Origin: Pipra filicauda
Taxonomy: Eukaryota > Chordata > Aves > Passeriformes > Pipridae
DNA length: 64,000 nucleotides
Direction: 5' to 3'
Assembly (NCBI RefSeq): GCF_003945595.2
Contig: NW_024104368.1
Span: 1,630,125-1,694,124 of the forward strand
The translations under genes were made by a program, and so were the position numbers. The notes under the pieces are model-generated. The model saw only the letters and a list, made by a program, of their open reading frames with translations. It was not told the origin of the DNA and made no database searches. This document shows, piece after piece, positions 15,002-25,935 of the stretch; position 1 is the first letter of the stretch; every line of letters starts with the position of its first letter.

Positions 15002-15060
15002 AAAAAAAAACAAAAACCCCAAACCAAACCAACCAAAACAAACAAACAAACAAACTCCAA
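15002..15060. repeat. A-rich CAAA/CCAAA simple repeat
   Basis: A run of nine A leads into repeated CCAAA, CCAACC and then CAAA units, including four consecutive AAAC units. It is purine/cytosine-only sequence for nearly 60 bases. A very similar tract lies at 42252-42327 in the same orientation, sharing the CCAACCAAA core. Confidence 0.85.
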
Positions 15061-18000
15061 AACCATTAGAGCTTAATGCATTAGAAATGCAGCTGCACCA
15101 CATACTGCACTAGGATTACCCATGTTTAAGCTGCAGGCAGGAAAGTGCCAGGCTCAGCCACTTCGTTACAGTGCTTACCATCATAATAAGACAGAAAGTG
15201 GCTGCTACTCCACTCTGACAAGTTTTTAATTGCATCTAGAAATTACATTCTACTTTAAATTTCATTCCGAAATTGTGCCTAATAGAGGCTGCTAAAGATG
15301 AGTTTGTCACACTTCTAAATAATTATTATTAATGTGACAATAACATCTTTTGCTGGAGTTTACACCACCTCAAGTGTCTTTCAAATAATGTCCTTGTCAT
15401 TAAACTTAGCATCAACTGTGACTAAAATGCAAAATTATCCTGATCTTTTAATTCCAAGTGGCTCACCAGTCACAGTCCTCCTTTGTAAGGAGGCCCACCT
15501 CCTTTTCTGTTTTGGTGACATTAGCAAACATCTTTCAAAGGACAGACGAATACATTCCCACATCAGAGCCTGATGAACACACATGCACAACCTTAGATGA
15601 TATTCATATCCAAGACTAAAGGTTATTAATAGGCTGCATTGTCTCAAGACAACATGGTCCAACCTACAAGTCCCAGGATAACCAGATTTTCAAGAGCATC
15701 TTCCATGACCTTTAAATGAGCTTCTACAAGCTCATTCTATGAGCTTTGCATCCTGTCAAGGAAAATACCACATGCAGTCCCAACACATTGAAAACCACCA
15801 ACACTGCAGCACTGGCAAACCATGGGCTTTGGAAATCCTGAGCCACCAGGATCTGAAGCCACCAGGGAAGCAGGGAATGCAGATATCCTCATGAAATCAA
15901 CCATCCAACAATCTGCTATCCAAATTCAATGAGAAACCCTCTAGGTAATGATGAAGATTTTAAAAAGGAGGTAAAGAAGCCTCCTGATCCTTCAGAAAAT
16001 AATAACTTTCCCAAAAGAAGAGGCTCCAAGGAAACTACACAGTCACACCCTGAAGTTATCTTTTGGTTTTCTAAGGGGCAAAGTATTTCACACATTTTGG
16101 AAGTACTCTAAATGCAGCTAAACCGGACATTAAAGAATCTCTGTAAATATAAATCTCAAATAAATAAAAGAAATGCACAGGAGGAAAAAATCTTATCAGT
16201 GTCTCCCCACACAGTTAGTATACAATAGTAGGATTCTTTTTCCTGAGACATGAAATATATATAAAACTGGCATATAAAGACATCTCTGGCTACAGTTATT
16301 TTGGAGCTGACTTTAAGCATCTTTGTTTTATTACCTCAGATAGCATGATGTCATCAGAAGCCTTTTAATGTCTTTTAAGACCTTTTCCAGTTATTCTTAA
16401 ATTATTAGGTGTGAATGTGTGCATGTGTGTGGTATTTCTTTATTTCTGCAACCATGTGATAAACTGCAGTGTCACAAGATAAATTGCATTCAGTTTACAA
16501 ATTTGACCTCCTCACTTGAACTCTGCCCGCTAATCCATTTCAGCTGGGACTATTTCTAATATGCCATACTTCTGAACAGCTTTCAAACAGCTGTAGGGGC
16601 TTTTTTGGTGTGTGTTTTCAAGTGGATTTCACATTAAAAGTATTTTCTTCTTTGCACCAGAAAGTGGAACAGATTACAAGCAGAAAGACCCCATCTCTCA
16701 ACAGCTCCAGGATCAAGTGTCAGACACATCCCGAGCCAAAGGGGAACAAGAGCTGGTCTAGGTGTACAGGAAACTTTTCTGATGTGGGGTGCTTGCACCT
16801 TTAATAGTGTCCCCAGTAATACTTGCCACACACCTGCAATCCCATTAAAATCCTCAGGAGCTATCCTCCTCCATCACCCTGTAACAGTTTTAATGAATGT
16901 TAAGACACTCAAGCCTGGCCCTCAAATACGTCACCCCATGTCATGCAGGTGAAGCATTACCCTACCACAGAGGGCACTCAGTTAAAACAGGTGCTGTGCT
17001 GCTACCTGCTCAACTCCAGGAAAGCCATTTGGATACTCCTCCTTTTCAGGAAAATTTCTGGACTTAAGAATAAATGCCTCAACTTGTGTACTGTGATACA
17101 AAAAGGATAACTAATAATCAAATCAATTCTAGTTTTTCCTTTGGAACAGATGAATGTATTTTAATTGTTGTAGATGTTAGTTTTCCAGAGGTAGCATAGA
17201 ACCAGCTCTCACTAACATATGTTTTCTCTGTATGTTTGAGAAGTTCACTGCTTTTCAACAGCTTAATTTTTTATTTTTTTTTTTTAATTTCTAAATTTCC
17301 TTGCTTGGTTTCATCCCAGTTTTCTATAAGGTAAATGATAAAGTTTTGTTTGCAGTTAGCCAGCATAAACAAATCATCTCTCAACTACTCACCACAATTT
17401 TTCACAGAAAGGACAAGAATAAGTTTTTTAATAACTGGCTTAAATATCCGTGACAGAAGAGTCTTCCTGTTGCCAAGCTGCCACTTCCATTTGACACACC
17501 TGACCAAATAGCAAAACTCCTGCTTTCTTGGCATCTTCTTGAATCCCAGGCAAGATAGATGCCCCTAACGGCACTTCTCTTTCCTTCAGCTGATGGGTAC
17601 ATTGACTAAGCAAAGCAACCAACTGCACAGTTTAAGCCTGTGCTTAACTCTACACATGCTCTGAGATATCAGGATTCACCAGCACACGCTGCCACATCAC
17701 CCTTAATACAGGGTGTAAACCTCAGCATTTCTGCTGCACAAGGAAAACAAGCCGTCCCCCTTCTCAACTTCAAATACAACTGGGAAGTCTCAGCAGCATT
17801 CATAAAACTAATGTGAGTGAAAATTAAGAATGTGGTTAAGGGCCCCTGTCAGACCGGGGTCTTGCTGTACTTTTCCAAAAGAAGTTTGATGGCATCAGAT
17901 ATATAAATACGACTGGCTGAAGCAATTAGACCTGCATTTGCTATAAACTCTGCAATCAAATATTCATTTCATTTTGCAATGTCATCAGTAGTCTGACACA

Positions 18001-18884
18001 AGTAAAAGCAAATTAAAAATGCAGGAAAGTATTCCAGGTAATCATATGCTTTTTTTTTTTTTAAAGAAGCTAATTTACTTATTTAAATTACAGAGACATA
18101 CCAAATGGGATGGCTGTGAGAAAAGCCTATTGCAGGAACTGGCAGAGGTACTGGGTTTGGGTATATCAGAGCTTTTGTGTGGTAGTCCTTGATAACAAAA
18201 GCACCAACCCACAGGGTGATCTTTTTTTACCCACTCTAAGCCCTCATTACAGATCCCTTCTACTTCTAGAAAATGCACTCAGCTGGAGGCAATAGTAAGA
18301 ACCTGACTATCTTCTAGGCATGCTGGTTATGCTGCTTTTGGCTAATATGTTTTCCACAAGTCACATAAATTATTAATCCTTACTGAATTAAAAAGAAAAA
18401 ATAAAGGCATTAAGAAAAAGTGCACTTTTCTTGGGTGCTCCTTTAGGAAGTTCTGCACATGGAAGTCTCAATGGATACTACAGTTTTATTCACAGTTAGC
18501 TTGGGTTTAAATATACGAGAGGAATCTTTGACTCTTAGTATGATGAGTACTGCTCAGGCTTTCCTTAACACGGAAAAGGAGATCTTACTAATGGTTTGAC
18601 CTGAAATAAAGAAGGCAGACCTTTAGTAATCAGAACAAAAAAATGCTTTAAATTTCCCTTCTTTTTGCATAAACCATTACAAAGGTCACTTGGCCAAAAA
18701 GCATCAGCTGCTGAAAGCCACAGAGAAATCTGTCTTCTAAATCTGTTTTCTGCTGAACACCACGGAGAAACCCCTTTCCTGCTGGTGCTTCTTCATTGAT
18801 ATGCATTAGTATAAACAGAGATACAGTATCCAAAACATTTTTACAGAGCATGTTTTTTTGGTTGAAATGAATGACAAAGGGAGA
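15061..18884. other. unique non-coding sequence
   Basis: No gene is supportable. Open frames are at most 79 codons. There is a T-box-like half site, AGGTGTGA, at 16407-16414, followed by a short TG-rich patch near 16420-16436. T-rich runs occur near 17261-17287 and 18050-18062. I see no transposon fragment. Confidence 0.6.
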
Positions 18885-19220
18885 CTATAATTGTTTAAAC
18901 AGTACCAAGACAAAAAAAAAAGGTGCTGACCACTTAGCAGAACGTTGAGAGGCAGTAGGTTTTAATCCGGTATTAGATTTTTCAGTAAAAACCATTTGGT
19001 AGACTTCAGATTGACTTTCTTGATTGACTGGAATTGGTGGCGAGTCACTAATAACCAAAATGACAGAAGGATGGACAAACCCATCACTGCTCCCAGATGT
19101 CAATCGCTGCTTCGCACCAGATGGCTGGGGGGGACCACGACAGCTGAAGTGAGAACCACCCTGAAAGGCAGTATGTACGCTTACCTGACCAGCATCACAA
19201 GTAACGTTCAACATCCTCAA
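18885..19220 (-). other. unrecognised open frame, protein-like composition but no family
   Basis: A 111-codon minus-strand frame runs through sequence with several retained CpGs. Its middle (about residues 45-95) has balanced, hydrophilic composition with few low-complexity runs. A minus-strand acceptor-like TGCCTTTCAG ends at 19161, and a donor-like CAG|GTAAG lies at 19185/19184, just upstream of that acceptor and so not usable with it as an intron. The last residues run into a poly-A/T-derived phenylalanine run and hydrophobic tail, which is typical of a chance frame. I do not recognise any family. It is most likely spurious; a lineage-specific exon is the alternative. Confidence 0.12.
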
Positions 19221-19639
19221 ATGGTAATTTATTAAGTATTTGCTGGCTTGGATCCCCTAGAACACTTATCGAAGACATTAACACCTATTCCCACCTCTGG
19301 AACAAGTGATTCCAGTAAGCACCACATCAGGGCAATAAAAGTGATAGTGACTGGTCTGAACTGAGATACCAGCAATCCCTGATGGCTGATGTACACTTAA
19401 CCATGTTTATTTTGAATGGCTGTAAGAGGAACCGCTGCCCACAGTGCTAAGCAAACCCCGAGCAGTGGGTGGTCCCAGATGAGAAACGTGAGAAGCTGCT
19501 TGCAGAAGCCCATCTCAAGCCCTTGCTCAGTGCCACCAACACAAGCACTTCTTTGTTAACACCTATCTTCAGATCTCTAGATTGTACTTCTATCGTTCAC
19601 ATGGCACCAGCAGAGAGAGCATGGCAAAAAATTTGAGCT
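19221..19639. other. unique non-coding sequence
   Basis: I see nothing recognisable here: no gene, no repeat and no clear motif cluster. Confidence 0.55.
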
Positions 19640-20010
19640 TGCAGCGATAAACAAAATGTAGTATATAAACGAAGTTGCCAGGAAGATTCATTTTTGCTGA
19701 GCAGTATCAGATAAATAAATTATAAAGAACTGTAACTGCTACCTATTAAGAGACAGATTTATACGATAGCTAAAGCTTTCATAGTTTAGGCAAGAATGTC
19801 TAATAAAATGGCACAGCTGTGATTTAGTACGGTGTTTAAATTCATCGTTACATATATTTCGCACTTCCGACTGGTCTTCGTTACCAAGTCATATATTGGC
19901 TTTGCCTGATATACGTATCCTTTTTTGCATATGTAATGAACTTATCAGCTTCCAGTAGAAAAGGCAATTTTAGAGCTATCTTCTCCTAAGGTTTGTGCTT
20001 AAATACGCTG
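19640..20010. promoter_or_regulatory. CpG-retaining AT-rich patch, candidate conserved element
   Basis: Ten CpG dinucleotides lie in about 360 bases of otherwise AT-rich sequence (19645, 19670, 19764, 19830, 19846, 19860, 19868, 19879, 19914, 20006). Five of them fall between 19846 and 19914. Known: methylated CpGs decay quickly in vertebrate non-coding DNA, so keeping many in AT-rich sequence hints at constraint or low methylation. This is not a CpG island by composition, and the functional reading is an inference. Confidence 0.2.
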
Positions 20011-20496
20011 GATGAGTCATCCACTGTACTAATAGACACAGTGAATTCAACAAGGCGAAAAATGTTAAAGGCTGAGATTCTGCACAGCACAGTAGGAGGA
20101 TGGAGAGCACAAAGAAGTTAAACTGAGAGGGCCTGTCTTACCCAGCAAGGCTTACTGGAAGTGGGGGAAAAAAACCCAACAAACCTCCTTATATATTTTT
20201 ATCATTTGCTACAACCTTATAGGTCCTTGCATGTCAGACCCCAATCAGGCAGGCAGCATCCTCAACTGCTGCAAACACAGGTAAGGGCTGTGAGAAGATA
20301 AATCCCCAGAAACATAGGCTGAGGTTCCCAAAATCCCTCCTAAAGCCTTCAGTCACCTGGATGAAATGGCCAAGGCTCCCAAACCAGCTTTCAACATCCA
20401 CAGAAGCCACTGGGGTCTTAGCACAACTGAGATTTCCAAGGTACTGTTTTAAAACCTAGCTTTGGGCAGCATTCCCCCGAATCCTGGCCCAGATTC
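20011..20496. other. unique non-coding sequence
   Basis: No gene is seen. The part around 20315-20440 has CCCAAA and CCTAAAG strings that faintly recall the palindromic repeats found elsewhere in this window, but the match is too weak to call. Confidence 0.5.
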
Positions 20497-20592
20497 TCTC
20501 ATTTCCAGGCTGGAAGGGACTGATGGCTCAGCTGCTCTGGATTTCTGCATAACACTAATCAGAGGATTTCAGCTCACTGGTCCAACCATAGT
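20497..20592 (-). mobile_element. ancient CR1-type LINE 3' fragment
   Basis: The plus strand reads TTCCAGGCTGGAAGGGAC, then a CTG-CATAACAC block (about 20550) and AGAGGATTTCA. In order and spacing this matches the reverse complement of the 3' end of old CR1-like LINEs shared by birds, crocodilians and turtles, as I remember them. Divergence is high and no octamer tail repeats remain, so it is an old copy. The element is non-autonomous and 5'-truncated, which is usual for CR1. An open frame at 20462-20821 reads across it and is not a gene. Confidence 0.5.
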
Positions 20593-23500
20593 GAGTGCAG
20601 TCACTGCTGGTCAGTCTGTGCCCCACTCCAGAAAGCGGGAAATTAGCAGTTACTCCTGTTGCAACATTTTTAAGGTTAGGGGAGAACTATATCTAACTCT
20701 GATTATCCTTCTCAGTGTCATCATGCACGTTCTACTGCAGCCACAAAAGCAAAGGGATCTGCAGGATTTGGTGCTGCAGTTACACCACAGAACTGCATAT
20801 GAAGACATGTCAATTGAATAATGCAAGATTTCTTCCTTAATGAAATCTTTTCCCCATATTTTTCATAAATATTTAAATGAACAAAACCAGAAAGACACTA
20901 CAAATCTCTTTGTCCAGTTGCAATATTTTGAAAATAAAACACAAATCATATTTCTCTTGGATTTAATTCATGCTGAAGTTCAAGTGAACATTTAGGCAGC
21001 ATTTATCATCTTCAGAGCACTGTGCAAATGCAAGCTAATGCATGATTTGTGGTCCTGCTCAGCACATCTGTGGCTCTCTAATTTCCGAGTATCTACATGG
21101 TTCAGCCTGACTTGAGCCCTGTACTCTGCTGAGCCAAGAGCCACCCACCACCCAAGCACTGGCAAGCTGCAAATATTTCAGATCAACGGCAGCTCTGGAC
21201 ACTATGCAGTAAAACCCCAGTGTGGCTCATCTCTATGTTTCACAGCAGTTCCTACTTCAGAGGCAATTCTAAGATTTACTTAACACAGCTCATAAAACAC
21301 TATTCCATCCATCTAAATAGCAAAGAAAAGCAAGGGTAAAAAAGGCAAATAAATAAATGTCTTACAGATACGATCTTCTGGAGCATTTTTGCATCTCCTC
21401 TTTTTTCCCAAATAACAGAGGACTTATGCTTATCCTCAAAGATGCTTACAAGTCAGCTTTCTCTTTTAATCACAGCACTTCGGAGAGTAAATAATTTTAA
21501 TTGTCTTGTACGTTGCTGACTACACCAACAGGAATATACCAAGGGATATGGCCCAGAAAGGAGCTGGTGCATCTCAAATGATCAGCAATGAATAAAACAG
21601 AGGCTACATTAAAAAAAAAAAAATAGAGAGAGAAAGAATTTAGTACCACTGCAACATGAGAAACATAGTTTCTGACATCTGGGCAAATATTTGTCTTTCC
21701 TATGTATGTAGCATATAAACCTATGTCCAACTGGGTACCCAAACCAGTGAGTTAAGATAGGAGGCTGGATCACAGAATCAACCACTTATGACCCTAGAAA
21801 AAGACAACTGTATTCTCGCATGAACTCTGACAAGCCAAAGGAGACTTCTGCTTTTCCGAAAACTGTAATGCTGTTGGTGTTTCCTATGGGACTTGAATCA
21901 GGGACTGGCGTGGAGGGCAGGCAGGGCATATGCTCCTGTTCTAAGAAAAAGGGCAAAAGAAAAAATAATCAAAGGGTTAGAGAAACCATTTGATAGTCTT
22001 GTACTGCAATTAGAGCCATACTGCTCTGAAGTTGTCTTTGGGATTTTTATTTAGCAGGCTACTTTAACAGTGGAAAAGCCTGAAAGTGCTGCAAGGCTTC
22101 CAGATCTTTGAGGGCAACCAAGAGGTCTGGCATTTTTGGTAGCAGGCAGGAAGCCTTCTGAGTAACACTCTGTGTTCATTAAAGTCATCACAGCAGGATT
22201 TCACATGCTTCCTGCAAATATCAGTAGCATGGACAGCTTTCCAGGAACTCCAAATGTCAAACGGGCCATTGTGAGGTACAAAGGACAATGCTGCTAGGTG
22301 CGCTTCGTGCTCCTTCCTTCTGGCTAACACAATGGTTTAATCTTCATATTTTCTAGGGAACAGAAGCTGAAGGCAGGCAACTTGGTTGAATGCTCAAAAG
22401 GGAATACAAAACTCTCAGAATTTATTTGCAGATATTATATAGTAAAGCTCCTTTTTCTCCTATTTCCTCTCCAGACCTGCAACATACCTGTGCAGTCTCA
22501 CCTGGCAAGATTGCTAAGGACCCTCTGAAGTCAAGAATAGAGGTCCTCACATGAAAGCAAAGTCTATGATGGGGATCTGTATCTATCAGTCAGCACCTTT
22601 CCTGCTGTCAAAGTAAAGAAAACCCAGAAACCCAAGCACTGGGAGAAAAATGCCATCTCTCACCTCTACAACAAATGGTGAATAACACTTTGCTTCACAA
22701 GGACATGATGGTAGGATGCCTGCAAGGTGAGGCACAAGCATAGCCAAAGTCGTCTTCTACTAAAGGTTTAAAACACAATACCCACCTGCAAATTAAGCTG
22801 ATAAACCATTCCTTAAGAGAGGACAATAATGTCCTTTTGCACCCCTGTGCCACAAGAGAGGCTGGCAGAGATGGGATGCTTGGTAGTGGGTGCTATGGCC
22901 ACAACAAGTCACCTTCCAGCTGGGGCCATCAGCCCTCCAAGATACCTTTTAGACTCCTAGACTGAAGAAGAGAGGGTTTTTAGAGGGTTTGCTTTTGGTT
23001 AGTATTTCTCAAGCTGAGGCACCCACTTGCTTGTTCTTTAGTCCACAAGTTGCTCCTCACTTCTCATTACCAGACTGTGGAGGAAGGACTAAGAGTGCAC
23101 CGACGATTTCCACAGCACCATTAACTTCCTAGGACGTTGCATCTCCTTGAAAAGAAGCAGCTGGCATACGGCACAGAATAATGGAAAGTGAGGCACCCGT
23201 AGCAGGTACGTACAGGCAGCAGCAGGGATCGCTGGCCCCACTCTGGCACTTTCAATACAAGGACAACTAGCTTCAGCTTATCATCTGTTTCCCTTGCTTA
23301 AGGGCAAAAATATGCTACACTGCATGATGAGGCCAAGGAGGAGGCTTTGATAGCTACATTATGCCTAAGCCTGGAAATGAGACAACACAGGGAACACATA
23401 TATAAGAGGGACGACTGAGCGCTTTAGGAGCTCCTCCCGTTTTCAATTACTCCACAATGCAAATATCTTCATAAATACCAGTAAGGCAGAAAAGAGAGAA

Positions 23501-24232
23501 AGCAATGGGACCCCAAACCAGAGGCTTGCTTCCAAAGTCCACATGAACTTTTTATACCTTTTAGCCACTTCATTTCCCAGGGAGGAAGAAATTCCTGGCA
23601 TGGAGAGGCAGCAGCACTGTGCTGCTGAAGTGGGGAAGACTGGACCTGCATAATTTCTGCGCTCTACTGGGAGGCAGAAACACAGCCCCGGCAAGCGGTG
23701 TAGAGCCAGTTTGCATCTGGAATGAAACACGCCTTCCTCCCCCAAGAGAGTCACCGTGGCAGGGTCAGCAGGCACTGCTCGGCCAGGCTTCCCTTCCTGT
23801 GCTGTGGCTGGAAGTCAGCCAGAGACAGCTTAAGACTTTGGAGAAATGAAGAACCCCAAGTGCCAGTTAATTTTTTTACACAGGTAAATAAGAGCAAAGT
23901 GCCTAGAGGTGATGCTTGGCCACTGGAGTGTGTGGAGTCATGGCACAGGGCCGCTCCACTTACTCCAGCCAGGGAGTCCCTGCAGAAGGTTGGATGCTAT
24001 TTTTGAATCCTGCAGGCAGCATCTCCTGCAGGCTGACAGCCGAATTCCTGAGGCAGGGAGCCTCACGAGGGACTCCACTGCAGGAAAATGAACTCAGCTG
24101 TGCAAGGAAAAAGCATATTCAGCAGAATACAGCAGGGCTGGGAGGCACACAGAGCCAGGCAGGCAGAGCTGGCAGCACCCAGAGAGATGACAGCAGGAAA
24201 GTGCTGGGAGGCACTGGGCACTCAGCAATACT
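20593..24232. other. unique non-coding sequence
   Basis: There is no supportable gene. Frames at 21497-21742, 22064-22330 and 23443-23775 (all minus) have no recognisable domain. A poly-A run of 13 lies near 21610. The part from 23.4 to 24.2 kb is more GC-rich than its surroundings and therefore holds several overlapping chance frames on both strands. Confidence 0.6.
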
Positions 24233-24329
24233 TCATAGAGTCATAGAATCTCCTGAGTTGGAAGGGATCCACAACGATCATCGACGTCCAACTCCTGGCC
24301 CTGCACAAGACCACCCCAAGACCATGACA
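24233..24329 (-). mobile_element. CR1 LINE 3'-end fragment
   Basis: The plus strand starts with CATAGAGTCATAGAATC, the reverse complement of the tandem 8-base tail (ATTCTATG type) that ends avian CR1 elements. It continues with GAGTTGGAAGGGATCC, a GATCATCGA block, and CCAACTCCTGGCCCTGCAC, all in CR1 order. The copy is severely 5'-truncated, with only about 100 bases of the 3' untranslated end. A 170-codon frame at 23916-24428 runs through it and is therefore not a gene. Confidence 0.88.
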
Positions 24330-25870
24330 GGACCACTTCACTGGAGACCTACCAATTTCTCTGCTCCAGCCTTTGGAAACGGGAACCAATTCATGTCTCT
24401 GGCTTTCCCAAACTGGATGCTCCCGTAAGAATGATGCTATTTCTCAAGCTGCCAGATGCCTTTTCTCCTTCCCCCTGAAAGGCCCTCTGCATTGCTCCCT
24501 TCTGCTCAGTGCACACATTTCCAAGAGCTTCCTGTGAAGGCCTGAATTGTCTTGAGGCAGAAGATGTTTACAGCATTCATGCCTTCCCAGTCACCAACAG
24601 CATCCTATTCTGGTATGGGTCCCTTCATCAAACAGGAGTGAATCCGAAAGCTCAAGTGGGAGTTGAACTTCCAGAAAGATAAAGAAAAGTTGAAGCAAGA
24701 ACCGAGGATTTCCACTGCAAAAGTTTAGTGCACATAAAACCACAACTGAAGTCAGAGGAGCTTGGGCTTCAAATAAACAGAGCACAACACACGCTCGCTA
24801 TGCAGGGAAAGTCTGACCCCAAACCAGCAGCCAGCAGGTAGAGTTCTCCAACCTTGACTTCTCCACCTGCAGAGTCACCCAAGTAAACAGAGAGAGGGAC
24901 AGACATTTTTCAAGAGTCAGAGAAAATAAATTCGTCACTCCTTCTGGAGCACAGGAATACATCTGCAACAAACAGCACAAAGGAGTTAAAATTATGTTAA
25001 TAATTATGTCTTCAGCATTTCAGTGCTTTGCAAGTAATAAAATATGAGGCCAACAGATGAGGGAATACAAAATACTGTGAAGTTGCTCACTGAACATTCA
25101 TTGTCCCTCCTTACACGAGTCAGACCGGGTTCAGGATCTGAGGTTATATGGCAATGCAGAATTATTAAGGGACAGGGCTAAGGTGCCCAAATCTCCCTGA
25201 GTCCAGCATTTCTGAAAGTTCTTCAGCACTTAGCTTTCAGGAAGCATTTCAGAAAGGATTTACCCTCTACTACCCAAGACGGTTAACCTCACTGAGAGGG
25301 AATGGTTTCAGAAGAGGGGAGACCTGGTGCCTCCTTTCTGCAGACAGGTGTTTGGGACAGGTGGGAATCCCCTTTGGTCCTCTCCTTGCATGCTACATGA
25401 AGACACAGTGTAGCATTTAACCCCTTATGCTATTTGGAAATACTGCAAACAAAATTGAAGTGCAGTACTGATGTACAACCCAAAACCCTAATGTCTTTAA
25501 ACCAGTATCTTCCATGAAGGATGGAAGCTACAGGTGACCCATCCCATGAAAAACAGAAAGTAAACATGAAATTTCCCTCCTTCCCAGGTCAGGTCCCTCC
25601 CCCCTGCCCAAATCTGGGCCCTAGCTGCCCACTCCTGCACCATCATGAGCACTAGCAAGGGCACATGGTGTCCCTCAAAGTGAGTTTGCAAAATGCAGCT
25701 ACTGGCGGAGCTGGCACATCACCTTACAAAGTTCAAACACTGCCACAGAGGTGTCTGCTCATTTCTTTTCCTCTTGTTAAGTTGCCAAGGAAAGTGCAGT
25801 GAAAGTTATCTACATGATATCATTGCGAGCTAAGGACCTTGTTGTAAGTAATTTACTTAACTTTCCAGTG
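24330..25870. other. unique non-coding sequence
   Basis: No gene or repeat is recognised. Short frames only, up to about 64 codons. The segment around 25150-25240 has loosely repeat-like strings (AGGTGCCCAAATC, GCACTTAGCT), but I could not match it to an element with confidence. Confidence 0.55.
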
Positions 25871-25935
25871 GATATATATACACACATTCACACACACACA
25901 CGTATGCATATACATATATGCATACATATATATAC
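25871..25935. repeat. mixed TA/CA/TATG microsatellite
   Basis: A TA run is followed by CACA runs and then alternating TATGCATA and TACATATA units. It is all alternating purine-pyrimidine sequence, of the kind that can expand and contract and that favours non-B DNA. The frame at 25799-26005 crosses it and reads as Thr/His-rich low complexity, so it is not a gene. Confidence 0.85.

Noticed and set aside
23916..24428. 170-codon plus-strand open frame, the longest in the window
   Set aside because: It crosses the CR1 3' fragment at 24233-24329, sits in locally GC-rich sequence with overlapping frames, and has no recognisable domain or splice signals.
25150..25240. Possible old palindromic repeat (AGGTGCCCAAATC ... 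GCACTTAGCT)
   Set aside because: Blocks match only loosely and no mirror arm could be aligned.
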